Part shown: one piece after another, positions 32,987 to 41,406 of the stretch
Position numbering within the stretch: the stretch's first letter is position 1
How the letters are laid out: every line of letters starts with the position of its first letter
Source of the DNA: Cohnella phaseoli
GTDB lineage: Bacteria > Bacillota > Bacilli > Paenibacillales > Paenibacillaceae
DNA: 64,000 nucleotides
Assembly (NCBI RefSeq): GCF_003386235.1
Contig: NZ_QRDZ01000033.1
Coordinates: forward strand, 49,519-113,518
Direction: 5' to 3'
Notes under the pieces: generated by a model
Seen by the model: only the letters and a program-made list of their open reading frames with translations
What the model was told of the DNA's origin: nothing
Database searches by the model: none
Translations under genes and position numbers: made by a program

Positions 32987-34218
32987 GATGTGCGTACCCC
33001 CCAGCGTTCGATCGCGATGCGCAATTCCTCGTGATTTTCAGCGTATTTTTCCAGTTGGATTTCCGCTTTGGTTGCATCTACCGCCTGACGGAAGGCGCGT
33101 CCGCCGGCAGCCGCTCCTCCGGGATGGCCGTGCACGCCTCCGCCGGCGTTAACGACGACCTCCGGCCCAAAATCCCCCATAATGAGCGGGACGAGTCCTG
33201 GGTGAATGCCTGCGGACGGAACCGGGAACGACGGCTTCTGCGGCAACTCGGACGTCAGCAGCGCCTCCATCACAGCGAGATTTTCCGCCTTCGGCATGAC
33301 GACCGAGCCGTAAGGGGAAGGGAAGAGCGACAGATCCGCCCCGGCGATCCGCATCAGCTTGCCGAGCAGAACGGGCGCGGAGATGCCGTAGTGAGGCGAC
33401 GGATAGAATGCTCCCGCCATGGCGGGATGGGCGGCGATCGGGACGTTGATGTCCGGATCCTTGGCCAGCTCGGCCAGCGCATCGAAGCCGTAGGCGAGCA
33501 CGTTGAATAAGAGGCCGTTCGCTCCGGCTGCAATCGCGCGCTTGGCGTTCGCCTTCAGCTCGAAGGTCGATCCGGTTAAGTTCGCGAAATAGATCAGCTT
33601 CTGTCCGGTCGTCCGCTCCGCTTCGCGGGCGGCGGATACGCACGCTTCCACGCGGCGTTCCAACGGAGTCAACGGATTCTCGAACAATATTTCGTCGTCC
33701 TTGATCAAGTCGACGCCGCCCAGCGCCTGCTGGAGGAATTGCTCGCGAAGATTGGCGAGATCGTGGCCGATGACGGATTTGAAAATGCTCATCACGAGCG
33801 GACGGTCGCGAACGCCGAGCAAATCCCGCACGCCCTGAATGCCGAATTTCGGCCCGGGGAATGCGCTCAGGAAATCGGCGGACGGCGCAATATCGATCAG
33901 CTTGATGCGACCGTCCATCGACAGCTTGCCGAACGCGGTCACCAGAAACGCGGGAATATCCCGGCTGAAGTTAACGTCCGGGTAGGCGATCGTAATGTCG
34001 GCATAACGTTCGCCCGGCTGCGCCCCTTCAGGCTCGTGCGCGTCTATAGATACGACTTGGCCGAGATGTTTCTGCATTTGCTCCTTGGCCGCTTCCGGAA
34101 GCTCGGTCCAGCTGCCGACGGTCAGGCCGACGGCGATGCCCTGAGCTTTCTTGGCGAAATCGGCCTTGTCGTCATGCAGACGGTAAGTAGCCAAGCTATA
34201 GGATTGGGATAGATTCAT
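32983..34218 (-). CDS. mtnW: 2,3-diketo-5-methylthiopentyl-1-phosphate enolase (RuBisCO-like protein)
   Basis: 411 residues, RuBisCO-like protein. The active-site segment GGVDLIKDDE and the loop-6 region SAGIHPGL are present, as is GGGVHGHPGG near the C-terminus. MtnW tautomerises (enolises) diketo-methylthiopentyl-phosphate; it does not fix CO2. The start ATG at 34218 is 27 bases downstream of proC, with GAAAGAAGG upstream and no terminator between, so it is probably on the proBAC transcript. No SAM riboswitch precedes it. Confidence 0.94.
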   Translation of the reverse strand: MNLSQSYSLATYRLHDDKADFAKKAQGIAVGLTVGSWTELPEAAKEQMQKHLGQVVSIDAHEPEGAQPGERYADITIAYPDVNFSRDIPAFLVTAFGKLSMDGRIKLIDIAPSADFLSAFPGPKFGIQGVRDLLGVRDRPLVMSIFKSVIGHDLANLREQFLQQALGGVDLIKDDEILFENPLTPLERRVEACVSAAREAERTTGQKLIYFANLTGSTFELKANAKRAIAAGANGLLFNVLAYGFDALAELAKDPDINVPIAAHPAMAGAFYPSPHYGISAPVLLGKLMRIAGADLSLFPSPYGSVVMPKAENLAVMEALLTSELPQKPSFPVPSAGIHPGLVPLIMGDFGPEVVVNAGGGVHGHPGGAAAGGRAFRQAVDATKAEIQLEKYAENHEELRIAIERWGVRTS

Positions 34219-34245
34219 TCGAGATCAACCTTCTTTCCGTGCAAA

Positions 34246-35118
34246 TCAAAGTTTAGCGGCCTCTTCCCGGATCGAGTCGCCCATCTCGCGGGCTCTTTCC
34301 GCGCAGCGGACGATGGCCTGGATCATCGCATCGCGAAACTCGAACCGCTCCAGCGTTTGGATGGCCGCTTCGGTCGTTCCGTTCGGAGACGTCACCTTGC
34401 GGCGCAATTGCTCCGGATCTTCGTCAGTGACGAGCACCATCTCGGCCGCTCCCCTAACCGTCTGAACGGTAAGGGCCTTCGCCGCTTCAGGCGTCAGGCC
34501 GAGCCTTACGCCGGCGTCGATCATCGCTTCCATTAAGTAGTAGACGTAGGCCGGACCGCTGCCGGATACGCCGTTAACCGCTTCGATCAGCGGCTCTTCG
34601 ACGACAGCGGTCATGCCGATCGCGCCGAACATCGTCAGCGCCAATTCGCGACGCTCCGCGGAGACGCCTTCGGAGAAGCTGATGCCCGTTGCGCCGAGTC
34701 CAATTGTGCTGGACGTATTCGGCATAGTGCGCACGACGGGCTGCTCCCGGCCAAGCAGCTGATGAATCGTGGAGATGGACAGACCGGCGATCAGCGAGAC
34801 GACGAGCTGGTCCGGACGAAGCAGCGGCTTAAGCGCGCGGATCGCTCCGGCGGCGTCCTTCGGCTTCATACCGAGCACGACGACGTCGGCGGACGTTAGA
34901 GCGGCGCTTTTCATGTCGTCCGTATCGGCAGGGACGACGCCGTAGCGGGAGGACAGCTCCCGAAGACGCTCGGCGTTCTGCCGGTTCATGACGGAGATGC
35001 TGCCCGGTTTGGCCAGCTTGGGCTCGACCAGCCCGCGCAAAATCGCTTCCGCCATCGAGCCGGCACCGTAAAAGCAAAGTCGAACTCCCCGCAAAGGGGA
35101 TGAGGTTGAATTCGTCAT
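34246..35118 (-). CDS. proC: Pyrroline-5-carboxylate reductase
   Basis: 290 residues. It reduces pyrroline-5-carboxylate to proline. The N-terminal NAD(P) motif CFYGAGSMAEAILRG and the C-terminal signature VNGVSGSGPAYVYYLMEAMIDAGV...VTSPNGTTEAAI are typical. Start ATG at 35118 is preceded by GGAGCTG; the frame continues upstream over proA without a suitable start. It lies 14 bases after proA and is third in the proBAC operon. Confidence 0.95.
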   Translation of the reverse strand: MTNSTSSPLRGVRLCFYGAGSMAEAILRGLVEPKLAKPGSISVMNRQNAERLRELSSRYGVVPADTDDMKSAALTSADVVVLGMKPKDAAGAIRALKPLLRPDQLVVSLIAGLSISTIHQLLGREQPVVRTMPNTSSTIGLGATGISFSEGVSAERRELALTMFGAIGMTAVVEEPLIEAVNGVSGSGPAYVYYLMEAMIDAGVRLGLTPEAAKALTVQTVRGAAEMVLVTDEDPEQLRRKVTSPNGTTEAAIQTLERFEFRDAMIQAIVRCAERAREMGDSIREEAAKL

Positions 35119-35132
35119 CTTATTTACAGCTC

Positions 35133-36380
35133 CTAAGCTCTGATTTGGCCCGTTCCGACGACGCGGTATTTCGTGGAGGTCAAGGCAGGCAATCCCATCG
35201 GGCCGCGCGCGTGCAGCTTCTGCGTGCTGATGCCGATCTCCGCCCCGAAACCGAATTCGAATCCGTCGGTAAAGCGGGTGGAGGCGTTGTGGTAGACGGC
35301 GGCGGCGTCGACTTCCTGCAGGAAGCGGTCGGCGTTCTCCGCGTTTTCCGTTACGATGCATTCCGAATGCTGTGTGCCGTACTTGCGAATATGGGCGAGC
35401 GCCTCGTCTACATCTTTTACAATTTTCAGATTCAAAATGTAGTCGTTGTATTCAGTGGCGAAGTCTTCTTCTGTTGCGAGTTCGATTGTCGGAACGATCT
35501 GGCGCGAAGCTTCGCAGCCCTTCAGGGCGACGCCGGATTGGATGAACTTGTCGGCGAGCGCCGCAAGATGCTTGGCCGCGAACGACTCGTGCAGCAGCAA
35601 CGTCTCCATGGAGTTGCACACCGACGGGCGCTGCACCTTCGCATTCAGGGCAATTGCCGCCAGCATGGCGTAATCGGCGCTCTCGTCCGCATACGTATGG
35701 CAGATGCCCGCGCCGGTCTCGATGACGGGAACCGTCGCGTTCTGCACGACATTGCGGATAAGCGACGCTCCGCCGCGCGGGATAATGACGTCCAGCAGCC
35801 CGTTCAGCTTCAGCATTTCGTCGACCGATTTGCGGTCGGAGTCCTCGATCAATTGAAGCGCGTCTTCGGGCAGGTCGGAGCGGGACAATGCTTCTCTCAT
35901 TACCGCGATAATGGCGCGATTGGAGGAAAGCGCGGCGGAGCCGCCGCGAAGCACGACGGCGTTGCCGGTTTTCAGGCACAGAGACGCGGCGTCGACGGTG
36001 ACGTTCGGGCGCGATTCGTAGATCATGCCGATGACGCCCAGAGGCACGCGGCGCTGCTCGATATGCAGCCCGTTCGGCCGCTCGAATCGGTGCAGCGTTT
36101 CGCCGACCGGATCAGGCAGCTCAACGACCTCGCGAACGCCTTGGGCGATGCCTTGCAGCCGCTCCGGGGTCAGCTTCAGCCGGTCGAGCATCGATTCGGA
36201 CGTGCCCTGTTCCCGGCCGCGGACGATATCTTCCTCATTGGCGGCAAGCAGCCGCTCCTGCGCTGCGATCAGCGCGTCCGCGATCAGCAGCAGCGCCTCG
36301 TTCTTCTGCGCGGTTGTCAGATTGTTTAATGCCGTAGTCGTTTCGCGTGCCGCTCTAGCTTTCGTTATCACTTCACTCAT
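35133..36380 (-). CDS. proA: Gamma-glutamyl phosphate reductase
   Basis: About 415 residues, aldehyde dehydrogenase superfamily. It reduces glutamyl phosphate to glutamate semialdehyde in proline synthesis. Conserved blocks include VPLGVIGMIYESRPNVTVDAA, KTGNAVVLRGGSAA, IPRGGASLI and the catalytic-Cys region KVQRPSVCNSMETLL. Two start codons are near: ATG at 36386 leaves only 3 bases after GGAGG, while ATG at 36380 leaves 9, so 36380 is chosen. The start overlaps the proB 3' end by 8 bases. Confidence 0.95.
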   Translation of the reverse strand: MSEVITKARAARETTTALNNLTTAQKNEALLLIADALIAAQERLLAANEEDIVRGREQGTSESMLDRLKLTPERLQGIAQGVREVVELPDPVGETLHRFERPNGLHIEQRRVPLGVIGMIYESRPNVTVDAASLCLKTGNAVVLRGGSAALSSNRAIIAVMREALSRSDLPEDALQLIEDSDRKSVDEMLKLNGLLDVIIPRGGASLIRNVVQNATVPVIETGAGICHTYADESADYAMLAAIALNAKVQRPSVCNSMETLLLHESFAAKHLAALADKFIQSGVALKGCEASRQIVPTIELATEEDFATEYNDYILNLKIVKDVDEALAHIRKYGTQHSECIVTENAENADRFLQEVDAAAVYHNASTRFTDGFEFGFGAEIGISTQKLHARGPMGLPALTSTKYRVVGTGQIRA

Positions 36381-37500
36381 TTGCATGCGCCTCCTTTAAG
36401 ATCGTAGCTGCGACCCATTCGTCGCGATGGATGACTTCGATGCGGGCGACGTCGACGCGCTTGCGCGCCTCGTCGGTGGATAAGCCTGCGACGGCGGTGA
36501 TCTGCCAAGGGGCATAGTTGGAAATGCCTCTTCCCAGCACGCGACCATCGCTGCCGACGACCTCGACGACTTCGCCGGGATGAAAATCGCCCTCCGCCGC
36601 CGTAATGCCTGCGGGAAGCAAGCTGCTTCCCCGGTTGAGCAGCGCGTCTTCGGCTCCGCCGTCGACGATAATTTTTCCTTGCGGATCGGACAGAAACCCG
36701 ACCCAATGCTTCTTCGCGGACAGCGAGTGGAGGGCAGGCACGAAATAAGTGCCCTTGCCCCGTCCGGCTGCCGCAGCCTGCAGATCGCCGGACTCCGACA
36801 CCCGTCCGACGAATAGGGGAACGCCGCCGCGCATGGCGATGCGAGCCGCGTCGAGCTTGGATCGCATGCCGCCGGTGCCGACCGACGAGCCGGCTCCTCC
36901 CGCCATTTGGTACAGCTCCTCGGTGAGCGTGTCGACGCTCTCGATCCGAACAGCCTCCGGCATTTTGCGAGGATCGCCGGTGTACAGTCCGTCCATGTCG
37001 GTCAGAATGTATAAGCCGTCGGCTTTGACCAGATTGGCGACCAGCGCGGAGAGGGAATCGTTCTCTCCGAATTTGATTTCGTCGACGGCGACGGTGTCGT
37101 TCTCGTTAATGATTGGAATCGCTTGTTGCTTCAGCAGCTCCTCGATCGTGCGGGTAGCGTTCTGCGCTCGGCCCCGATTGCTGAAATCCGGCCGGGTGAG
37201 CAGAATTTGCGCGGCGGCGATTCCGCTTGCGCCCAGCGCCTCCTGATAGGCCTGCATCAGCAGCGCCTGGCCTACGGCAGCGGCGGCCTGCTTCTCATGC
37301 ACCAGCTTCGGCCTTGTCGCGTATCCCAGACGGCGGAAGCCCGCCGCGATTGCCCCCGAAGTGACGAGCAGCACCTGATGACCTTCCGCGTGCAGCGACG
37401 CCAGCTCGTCGGCAAAAAACTTCACCTGATTGCGGTTCAATCCGCCTTGCTCGGAAGTGAGGGAGCTGCTGCCTATTTTGACTACGATACGTTTGCTCAT
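36373..37500 (-). CDS. proB: Glutamate 5-kinase
   Basis: 375 residues. The amino-acid kinase domain (VVKIGSSSLTSEQGGLN, LVTSGAIAAGF, NENDTVAVDEIKFGENDSLSALVA, GTGGMRSKLDAARIAM) is followed by a C-terminal PUA domain from about residue 280. It phosphorylates glutamate, the first, proline-inhibited step of proline synthesis. The ATG at 37500 is directly downstream of a T-box leader, so expression should depend on uncharged proline tRNA. Confidence 0.96.
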   Translation of the reverse strand: MSKRIVVKIGSSSLTSEQGGLNRNQVKFFADELASLHAEGHQVLLVTSGAIAAGFRRLGYATRPKLVHEKQAAAAVGQALLMQAYQEALGASGIAAAQILLTRPDFSNRGRAQNATRTIEELLKQQAIPIINENDTVAVDEIKFGENDSLSALVANLVKADGLYILTDMDGLYTGDPRKMPEAVRIESVDTLTEELYQMAGGAGSSVGTGGMRSKLDAARIAMRGGVPLFVGRVSESGDLQAAAAGRGKGTYFVPALHSLSAKKHWVGFLSDPQGKIIVDGGAEDALLNRGSSLLPAGITAAEGDFHPGEVVEVVGSDGRVLGRGISNYAPWQITAVAGLSTDEARKRVDVARIEVIHRDEWVAATILKEAHANE

Positions 37501-37523
37501 ACGTTCAACCCCTTATCCAGCCA

Positions 37524-37794
37524 TAAAAAAAACTCTCGCCCCGTAAAGGACGAAAGCTTAACTTCCGCGATACCACCTTCGTTGACGGCGCCAGAATACA
37601 GAGGCATCCGTCCTCTCATGCTCCCGATAACAGCGGGCGCTGTCCGGCTCGTCGCCGTCCGCTCGGGGATGGGGGAGGCGGGGGGCAAGGCAAGTTCTCT
37701 CAGCCAAGGAACTTGCTCTCTGCGCGTGCCCGGGTTCGCTTCGTTTCCCGTCATGGCGTTGCTATAATCGCGCCGGTCGCCCCGGCGCTCGAAT
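37524..37794 (-). promoter_or_regulatory. T-box riboswitch leader of proBAC (tRNA-Pro predicted)
   Basis: Read on the minus strand. The T-box motif AAGGTGGTATCGCG is at 37579-37566 and is followed by a terminator at 37556-37524 (CTTTCGTCC / GGGGCGAGAG, then eight T). Upstream, AGAGAGC and a hairpin of AAGTTC/GAACTT (about 37720-37690) form the distal part of Stem I, enclosed by GGGCA/TGCCC. A C-rich stretch on its 3' side offers CCU or CCC proline codons as specifier; the exact one is not certain. Uncharged tRNA would stabilise the antiterminator and allow read-through into proB. It occupies the gap between mtnE and proB. Confidence 0.9.
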
Positions 37795-37800
37795 AACCTA

Positions 37801-37829
37801 AGAATACCATGCGCTGCAAGGGTTGTAAA
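37801..37829 (-). promoter_or_regulatory. Sigma-A promoter of the T-box/proBAC transcript
   Basis: On the minus strand TTTACA (37829-37824), 17 bases, TATTCT (37806-37801). It lies 24 bases after the mtnE stop, giving a leader of about 294 bases. Confidence 0.65.
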
Positions 37830-37853
37830 GGAATGAGGGCGGGAGGGGCGGGA

Positions 37854-39035
37854 TTAGAACAGCCCGAGCCGTCCGACTCTAGCCGCCACCTCGCGCAGCC
37901 GTTCTTCGCTCGTCAACAGTCCGAGCCGGACGTAGCCTTCGCCGCTATCGCCGAATCCGGAGCCGGGAGCGACGACGACGTCCGCCTGTTCAAGCAGCAG
38001 ATTGGCGAATGACATCGAGGTATGTCCCTTGGCGATCGGCAGCCAGCAGAAGAAAGAGCCTGCAGGCTTCGGAGCTATCCAGCCGATCTCGTCCAACGCC
38101 GCGTAAAGAGCGTTGCGCCGGCTTTCGTAAGTCGCCACCAGCTCTCTGACGGATTGCTGCGGACCGGTCAGCGCCTCAGCGGCGGCTTCTTGTATGCCGC
38201 CGAACAGGCTGCAGTACATATGGTCCTGGATCAGGTTGATCTGCTCGATGATGGCCGCATTGCCGACGGCAAAGCCGACTCTCCAACCCGCCATATTGTA
38301 AGTTTTGGACAGGGTATAAAATTCGACCCCGACTTCTTTGGCCCCCGGCGTTTCCAGAAAGCTGACCGGACGCTGGTCGTCGAAGCCGATTGCGCCGTAG
38401 GCGAAATCGCTGGCTACGACGATGCCGTGCTTGCGCGCGAATGCGACGGTTCGCTCGTAAAATTCGGGCGTTGCCGTTGCCGCCGTCGGGTTGTTCGGAT
38501 AGTTGAGGAACATCAGCTTGGCCCGGTCGAGAGCGCCGGACGGAACCGCATCGTAGTCGGGCAGAAAGCCGTTCTTTTCCTTTAGAGGCATGAAGCACAT
38601 TTCTCCGCCGGCCAGCGCGACGCCCGACCAGTAATCCGGATAACCCGGATCGGGAACGAGGCACACGTCGCCCGGATCAAGGTAGATTTGGCTGATTTCG
38701 ACGAGACCGGATTTGCCCCCGAACAGAACGGCGACCTCTGTCTCCGGATGAAGCTCGACGCCGTAATCGGCTTTGTAACGCTCGGCGACGGCCTGCTTCA
38801 GGAACGCAAACCCGCGAAAAGGCGGGTATTTGTGGTACAAAGGATTTTCGGAAGCGGTTTTCAGTCGTTCCACGATATTGCGCGGAGTAGGCAAATCGGG
38901 ATTGCCCTGTCCGAGATTGATGACATCGCTGCCGGTTGCCGCTCGGGCGTTCGCTTTGGCGACCAGTGCGGCGAAAAACTGTTCGGGCAAAGCTTGCATC
39001 CGCTTCGCCGGAGTAATCTTAAAACTCATGCTCAA
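37854..39035 (-). CDS. mtnE: PLP-dependent aminotransferase, probable MtnE
   Basis: 393 residues, fold type I class I/II aminotransferase. The PLP-Lys motif is FYTLSKTYNMAGWRVGF; NLGQGNPDLPTP and FLNYPNNPTAA are typical N-terminal blocks. By context it is the last enzyme of methionine salvage, which converts ketomethiobutyrate to methionine; sequence alone also allows other aromatic or LL-DAP-type substrates. TTG at 39035 has GGAG 8 bases upstream; ATG at 39029 is an alternative. It is divergent from mtnU. No terminator is seen before the proBAC promoter. Confidence 0.8.
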   Translation of the reverse strand: MSMSFKITPAKRMQALPEQFFAALVAKANARAATGSDVINLGQGNPDLPTPRNIVERLKTASENPLYHKYPPFRGFAFLKQAVAERYKADYGVELHPETEVAVLFGGKSGLVEISQIYLDPGDVCLVPDPGYPDYWSGVALAGGEMCFMPLKEKNGFLPDYDAVPSGALDRAKLMFLNYPNNPTAATATPEFYERTVAFARKHGIVVASDFAYGAIGFDDQRPVSFLETPGAKEVGVEFYTLSKTYNMAGWRVGFAVGNAAIIEQINLIQDHMYCSLFGGIQEAAAEALTGPQQSVRELVATYESRRNALYAALDEIGWIAPKPAGSFFCWLPIAKGHTSMSFANLLLEQADVVVAPGSGFGDSGEGYVRLGLLTSEERLREVAARVGRLGLF

Positions 39036-39241
39036 TCGTCACGCTCCGTCATGCTTGAAATAGGATAGGTTGAATGTAGCATAATGGAAACGGCTCGGCA
39101 ACGGATTCGGGCTGTTTTCGAGAAAATAATTCAAATATTACGGGTGGGAATAGTGTGAAATGATCCGAATTTGTTGCCGGAACGGGGAGGATACAGTACG
39201 ATGAAGGACATAAGTCTATTGTCGAAGTGGAGTGAATAGCG

Positions 39242-40036
39242 GTGAGTCAATTGCGGATTGCGCTAGTTCAGATGAATATAGAAGCGGGGAATACGGAAGC
39301 GAATTTCGCGAAAATGGAGGCGAAGCTGGAAGAAGCCGCTGCGTTTAAGCCGAAACCGGATTTGATCGTGCTGCCGGAAATGTGGAATACGGGCTATGCT
39401 TTAACGGAAATCCGCAAGCTGGCGGACCCGGACGGGGAGCGCGCGAAGCGGGTTGTAGCCGACTTCTGTCGACGTCATGGCATCGTCGTGCTGGCGGGAT
39501 CGATCGCGCAGCTTCGCGGCGACGGAGTCACGAACACGCTCCACGTATTCGACCGAACGGGAGAAGCGATTGCCGAATACAGCAAAATTCACCTGTTCCA
39601 GCTAATGAACGAGCATCTGCACCTGGAATCGGGAGACACGGCGGGAGCGTTCGAACTGGAAGGGATTCCGGCAGCGGCGATGATCTGTTACGACATTCGT
39701 TTTCCCGAGCTTGCACGCAAGTTGGCGCTTGGCGGGGCGAAGCTGCTGATCGTTCCGGCGGAATGGCCGCATCCGCGGCTGCATCACTGGAGAACGCTGT
39801 TGCAAGCGCGAGCGATCGAGAACCAGATGTTCGTCGTCGCTTGCAATACGGTTGGCGAGAGCGGCGGAGCGAGCTTCTTCGGCCACTCGATGGTCATCGA
39901 TCCGTGGGGCGAAGTGCTTGTCGAAGCAGGCGAAGAGGAGACGATTGTCGTCGCCGACGTCGACTTGGCGCTTGTCGACGAGGTGCGCGGCCGCATTCCG
40001 GTATTTTCCGATCGCAGACCGCATTTGTACAATTGA
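39242..40036 (+). CDS. mtnU: Carbon-nitrogen hydrolase, probable MtnU omega-amidase
   Basis: 264 residues, nitrilase superfamily. The catalytic triad is visible: Glu in VLPEMWNTGY, Lys in EYSKIHLF and Cys in AMICYDIRFPE. In B. subtilis mtnU sits in the methionine-salvage gene cluster and acts as an omega-amidase on ketoglutaramate or similar amides formed when glutamine is the amino donor. The divergent neighbour mtnE fits that role. The GTG at 39242 has GGAG 9 bases upstream. It is followed directly by a 51-bp repeat array. Confidence 0.82.
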   Translation: MSQLRIALVQMNIEAGNTEANFAKMEAKLEEAAAFKPKPDLIVLPEMWNTGYALTEIRKLADPDGERAKRVVADFCRRHGIVVLAGSIAQLRGDGVTNTLHVFDRTGEAIAEYSKIHLFQLMNEHLHLESGDTAGAFELEGIPAAAMICYDIRFPELARKLALGGAKLLIVPAEWPHPRLHHWRTLLQARAIENQMFVVACNTVGESGGASFFGHSMVIDPWGEVLVEAGEEETIVVADVDLALVDEVRGRIPVFSDRRPHLYN

Positions 40037-40044
40037 GCTGGCTG

Positions 40045-40318
40045 GCTCGGGGGATTGTTAGAGGTTCGGGGAACGTGTGGATGGTGCGAGGGACGGTCTG
40101 GCAGACCGTTAAAGGTTCGGGAAACGTGTGGATGGTGCGTATAACGGTCTGGCAGACTGTTAGAGGTTCGGGAAACGTATGAATGGTGCGTATAACGGTC
40201 TGGCAGACCGTTATAGGCTCGGGAAACGTGTGAATGGTGCGTATAACGGTCTGGCAGATCGTTAAAGGTTCGGAAAACGTGTGGATGGTGCGCATAACGG
40301 CCCCACAGGCCGTTATGA
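40045..40318. repeat. 51-bp tandem repeat array 2, between convergent mtnU and lysR
   Basis: Five full units start at 40063, 40114, 40165, 40216 and 40267, with a decayed partial unit before them. Each unit contains a near-perfect palindrome AACGGTCTG-G-CAGACCGTT. In the last unit the hairpin is CATAACGGCC (40293-40302) / GGCCGTTATG (40308-40317), with matching changes on both arms. The rest of the spacer (40319-40383) has no feature I can name; no U-tailed terminator is seen for either gene. Confidence 0.92.
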
Positions 40319-40383
40319 GCCCTCGCCGTCGATACTGCCGCTCCCCCGTCGCCGATTGCACAATTGTACACTATTTCCCCAAG

Positions 40384-41289
40384 TCATTTTCCCAAGTCGA
40401 TTTTGTCGATCGTAGAACGGAAAGTGGAGATGAACGCTTCGGCGGCGTTGGACAGGTATCTTCCCTTACGATAGGCGATGACCAGCGTACGCGTTGGATT
40501 GCCTTCCAGCCTTAAGTAGACCGGAGCACGGCCCTGCCAGTCGCTGCGCGTTACCATCTTCGGCAGGAAGGCGACCCCCATGCCCGCGGCGACCAGAGCC
40601 TGAACGGTGTCGATGTTGGCGCTCTCGAAGACGATGCGAGGGTCGAAGCCGGCTGCGGCGCACATGTCGTGAGCGATCAGACGGAAGCCTTGACCTTTCT
40701 TCAGCAAAATAAACGGTTCGTCCTTCAACTGGGAGACGGAGACAGCTTTATCACGATACTGTGCCAGCGGGTGGTCAGGTGGAACGGCTAGGCAGATGAC
40801 TTCCTCGATGACGGGAAGATAGGCGAGCGAAGGCTCGATCAGCGGCAGCGACAGCAAGCTGACGTCGGTCCCGCCGCTGGCGGTTAACTGCTCCAACTGC
40901 CGCGTCGTCTCTTCGATCAGCACAATTTCGATGTTCGGATATGCCTCCCGGAAAGCGGGGAGCACATGCGGCAGCACATGAGCGCCGGTCATCGGCAGAC
41001 TGCCGACGACGAGACGGCCTTTGCGCATGTCGGCGATATCCTCCATTTCGCGGCGAAGCTGGTCGGCCATATCGACGATTTGCTGCGCTTTTTTGACGAA
41101 TACGTCGCCTGCATGCGTCAATTCGACGGAGTTGGTGCTCCGTTTGAACAGCAGCACGCCAAGCTCCTTTTCCAGCTTGGACAGCTGCTGGCTGAGCGAC
41201 GGCTGCGCGATATGAAGCTTCTCCGCGGCGCGCGAGAAGTTTCTTTCCTGTGCGATCTGGATGGCGTATTGCAATTGTCGGAACTCCAT
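40384..41289 (-). CDS. LysR family transcriptional regulator
   Basis: 301 residues. The N-terminal winged helix (MEFRQLQYAIQIAQERNFSRAAEKLHIAQPSLSQQLSKLEKELGVLLFKR) is classical, followed by a periplasmic-binding-protein-like effector domain from about residue 90. The group (CynR/CitR-like) usually activates a divergent target gene in response to a small molecule. Here the divergent genes are leuCD, so it may control the leucine branch, but the effector is unknown. A LysR-type palindrome lies in the shared promoter region. Confidence 0.9.
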   Translation of the reverse strand: MEFRQLQYAIQIAQERNFSRAAEKLHIAQPSLSQQLSKLEKELGVLLFKRSTNSVELTHAGDVFVKKAQQIVDMADQLRREMEDIADMRKGRLVVGSLPMTGAHVLPHVLPAFREAYPNIEIVLIEETTRQLEQLTASGGTDVSLLSLPLIEPSLAYLPVIEEVICLAVPPDHPLAQYRDKAVSVSQLKDEPFILLKKGQGFRLIAHDMCAAAGFDPRIVFESANIDTVQALVAAGMGVAFLPKMVTRSDWQGRAPVYLRLEGNPTRTLVIAYRKGRYLSNAAEAFISTFRSTIDKIDLGK

Positions 41290-41303
41290 ATGGCGGCCCT
41301 CCT

Positions 41304-41318
41304 ATAGTCTGGAACTAT
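41304..41318. promoter_or_regulatory. LysR-type operator between lysR and leuC
   Basis: ATAGT-CTGGA-ACTAT is a perfect palindrome with the T-N11-A signature of LysR regulators, in the 117-base divergent spacer, only 15 bases upstream of the regulator's start. It would fit autoregulation plus activation of leuC. Confidence 0.6.
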
Positions 41319-41406
41319 TAACCTTATAGAAATTATATCTTGGAACAATGATAGACGAAATGTTAAGATAAGAGCAAGTTAAAGAGAACTTTTGGGGTGA
41401 CAACAA

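Noticed and set aside
39036..39241. SAM riboswitch between mtnE and mtnU
   Set aside because: No conserved S-box core or terminator on either strand; the spacer is only 206 bases, with weak promoter-like boxes.
39894..40371. Minus-strand open frames through array 2 (repeats like RTIHTFPEPLTVCQTV)
   Set aside because: Same reason as above; they also run into mtnU in antisense and have no start signals.
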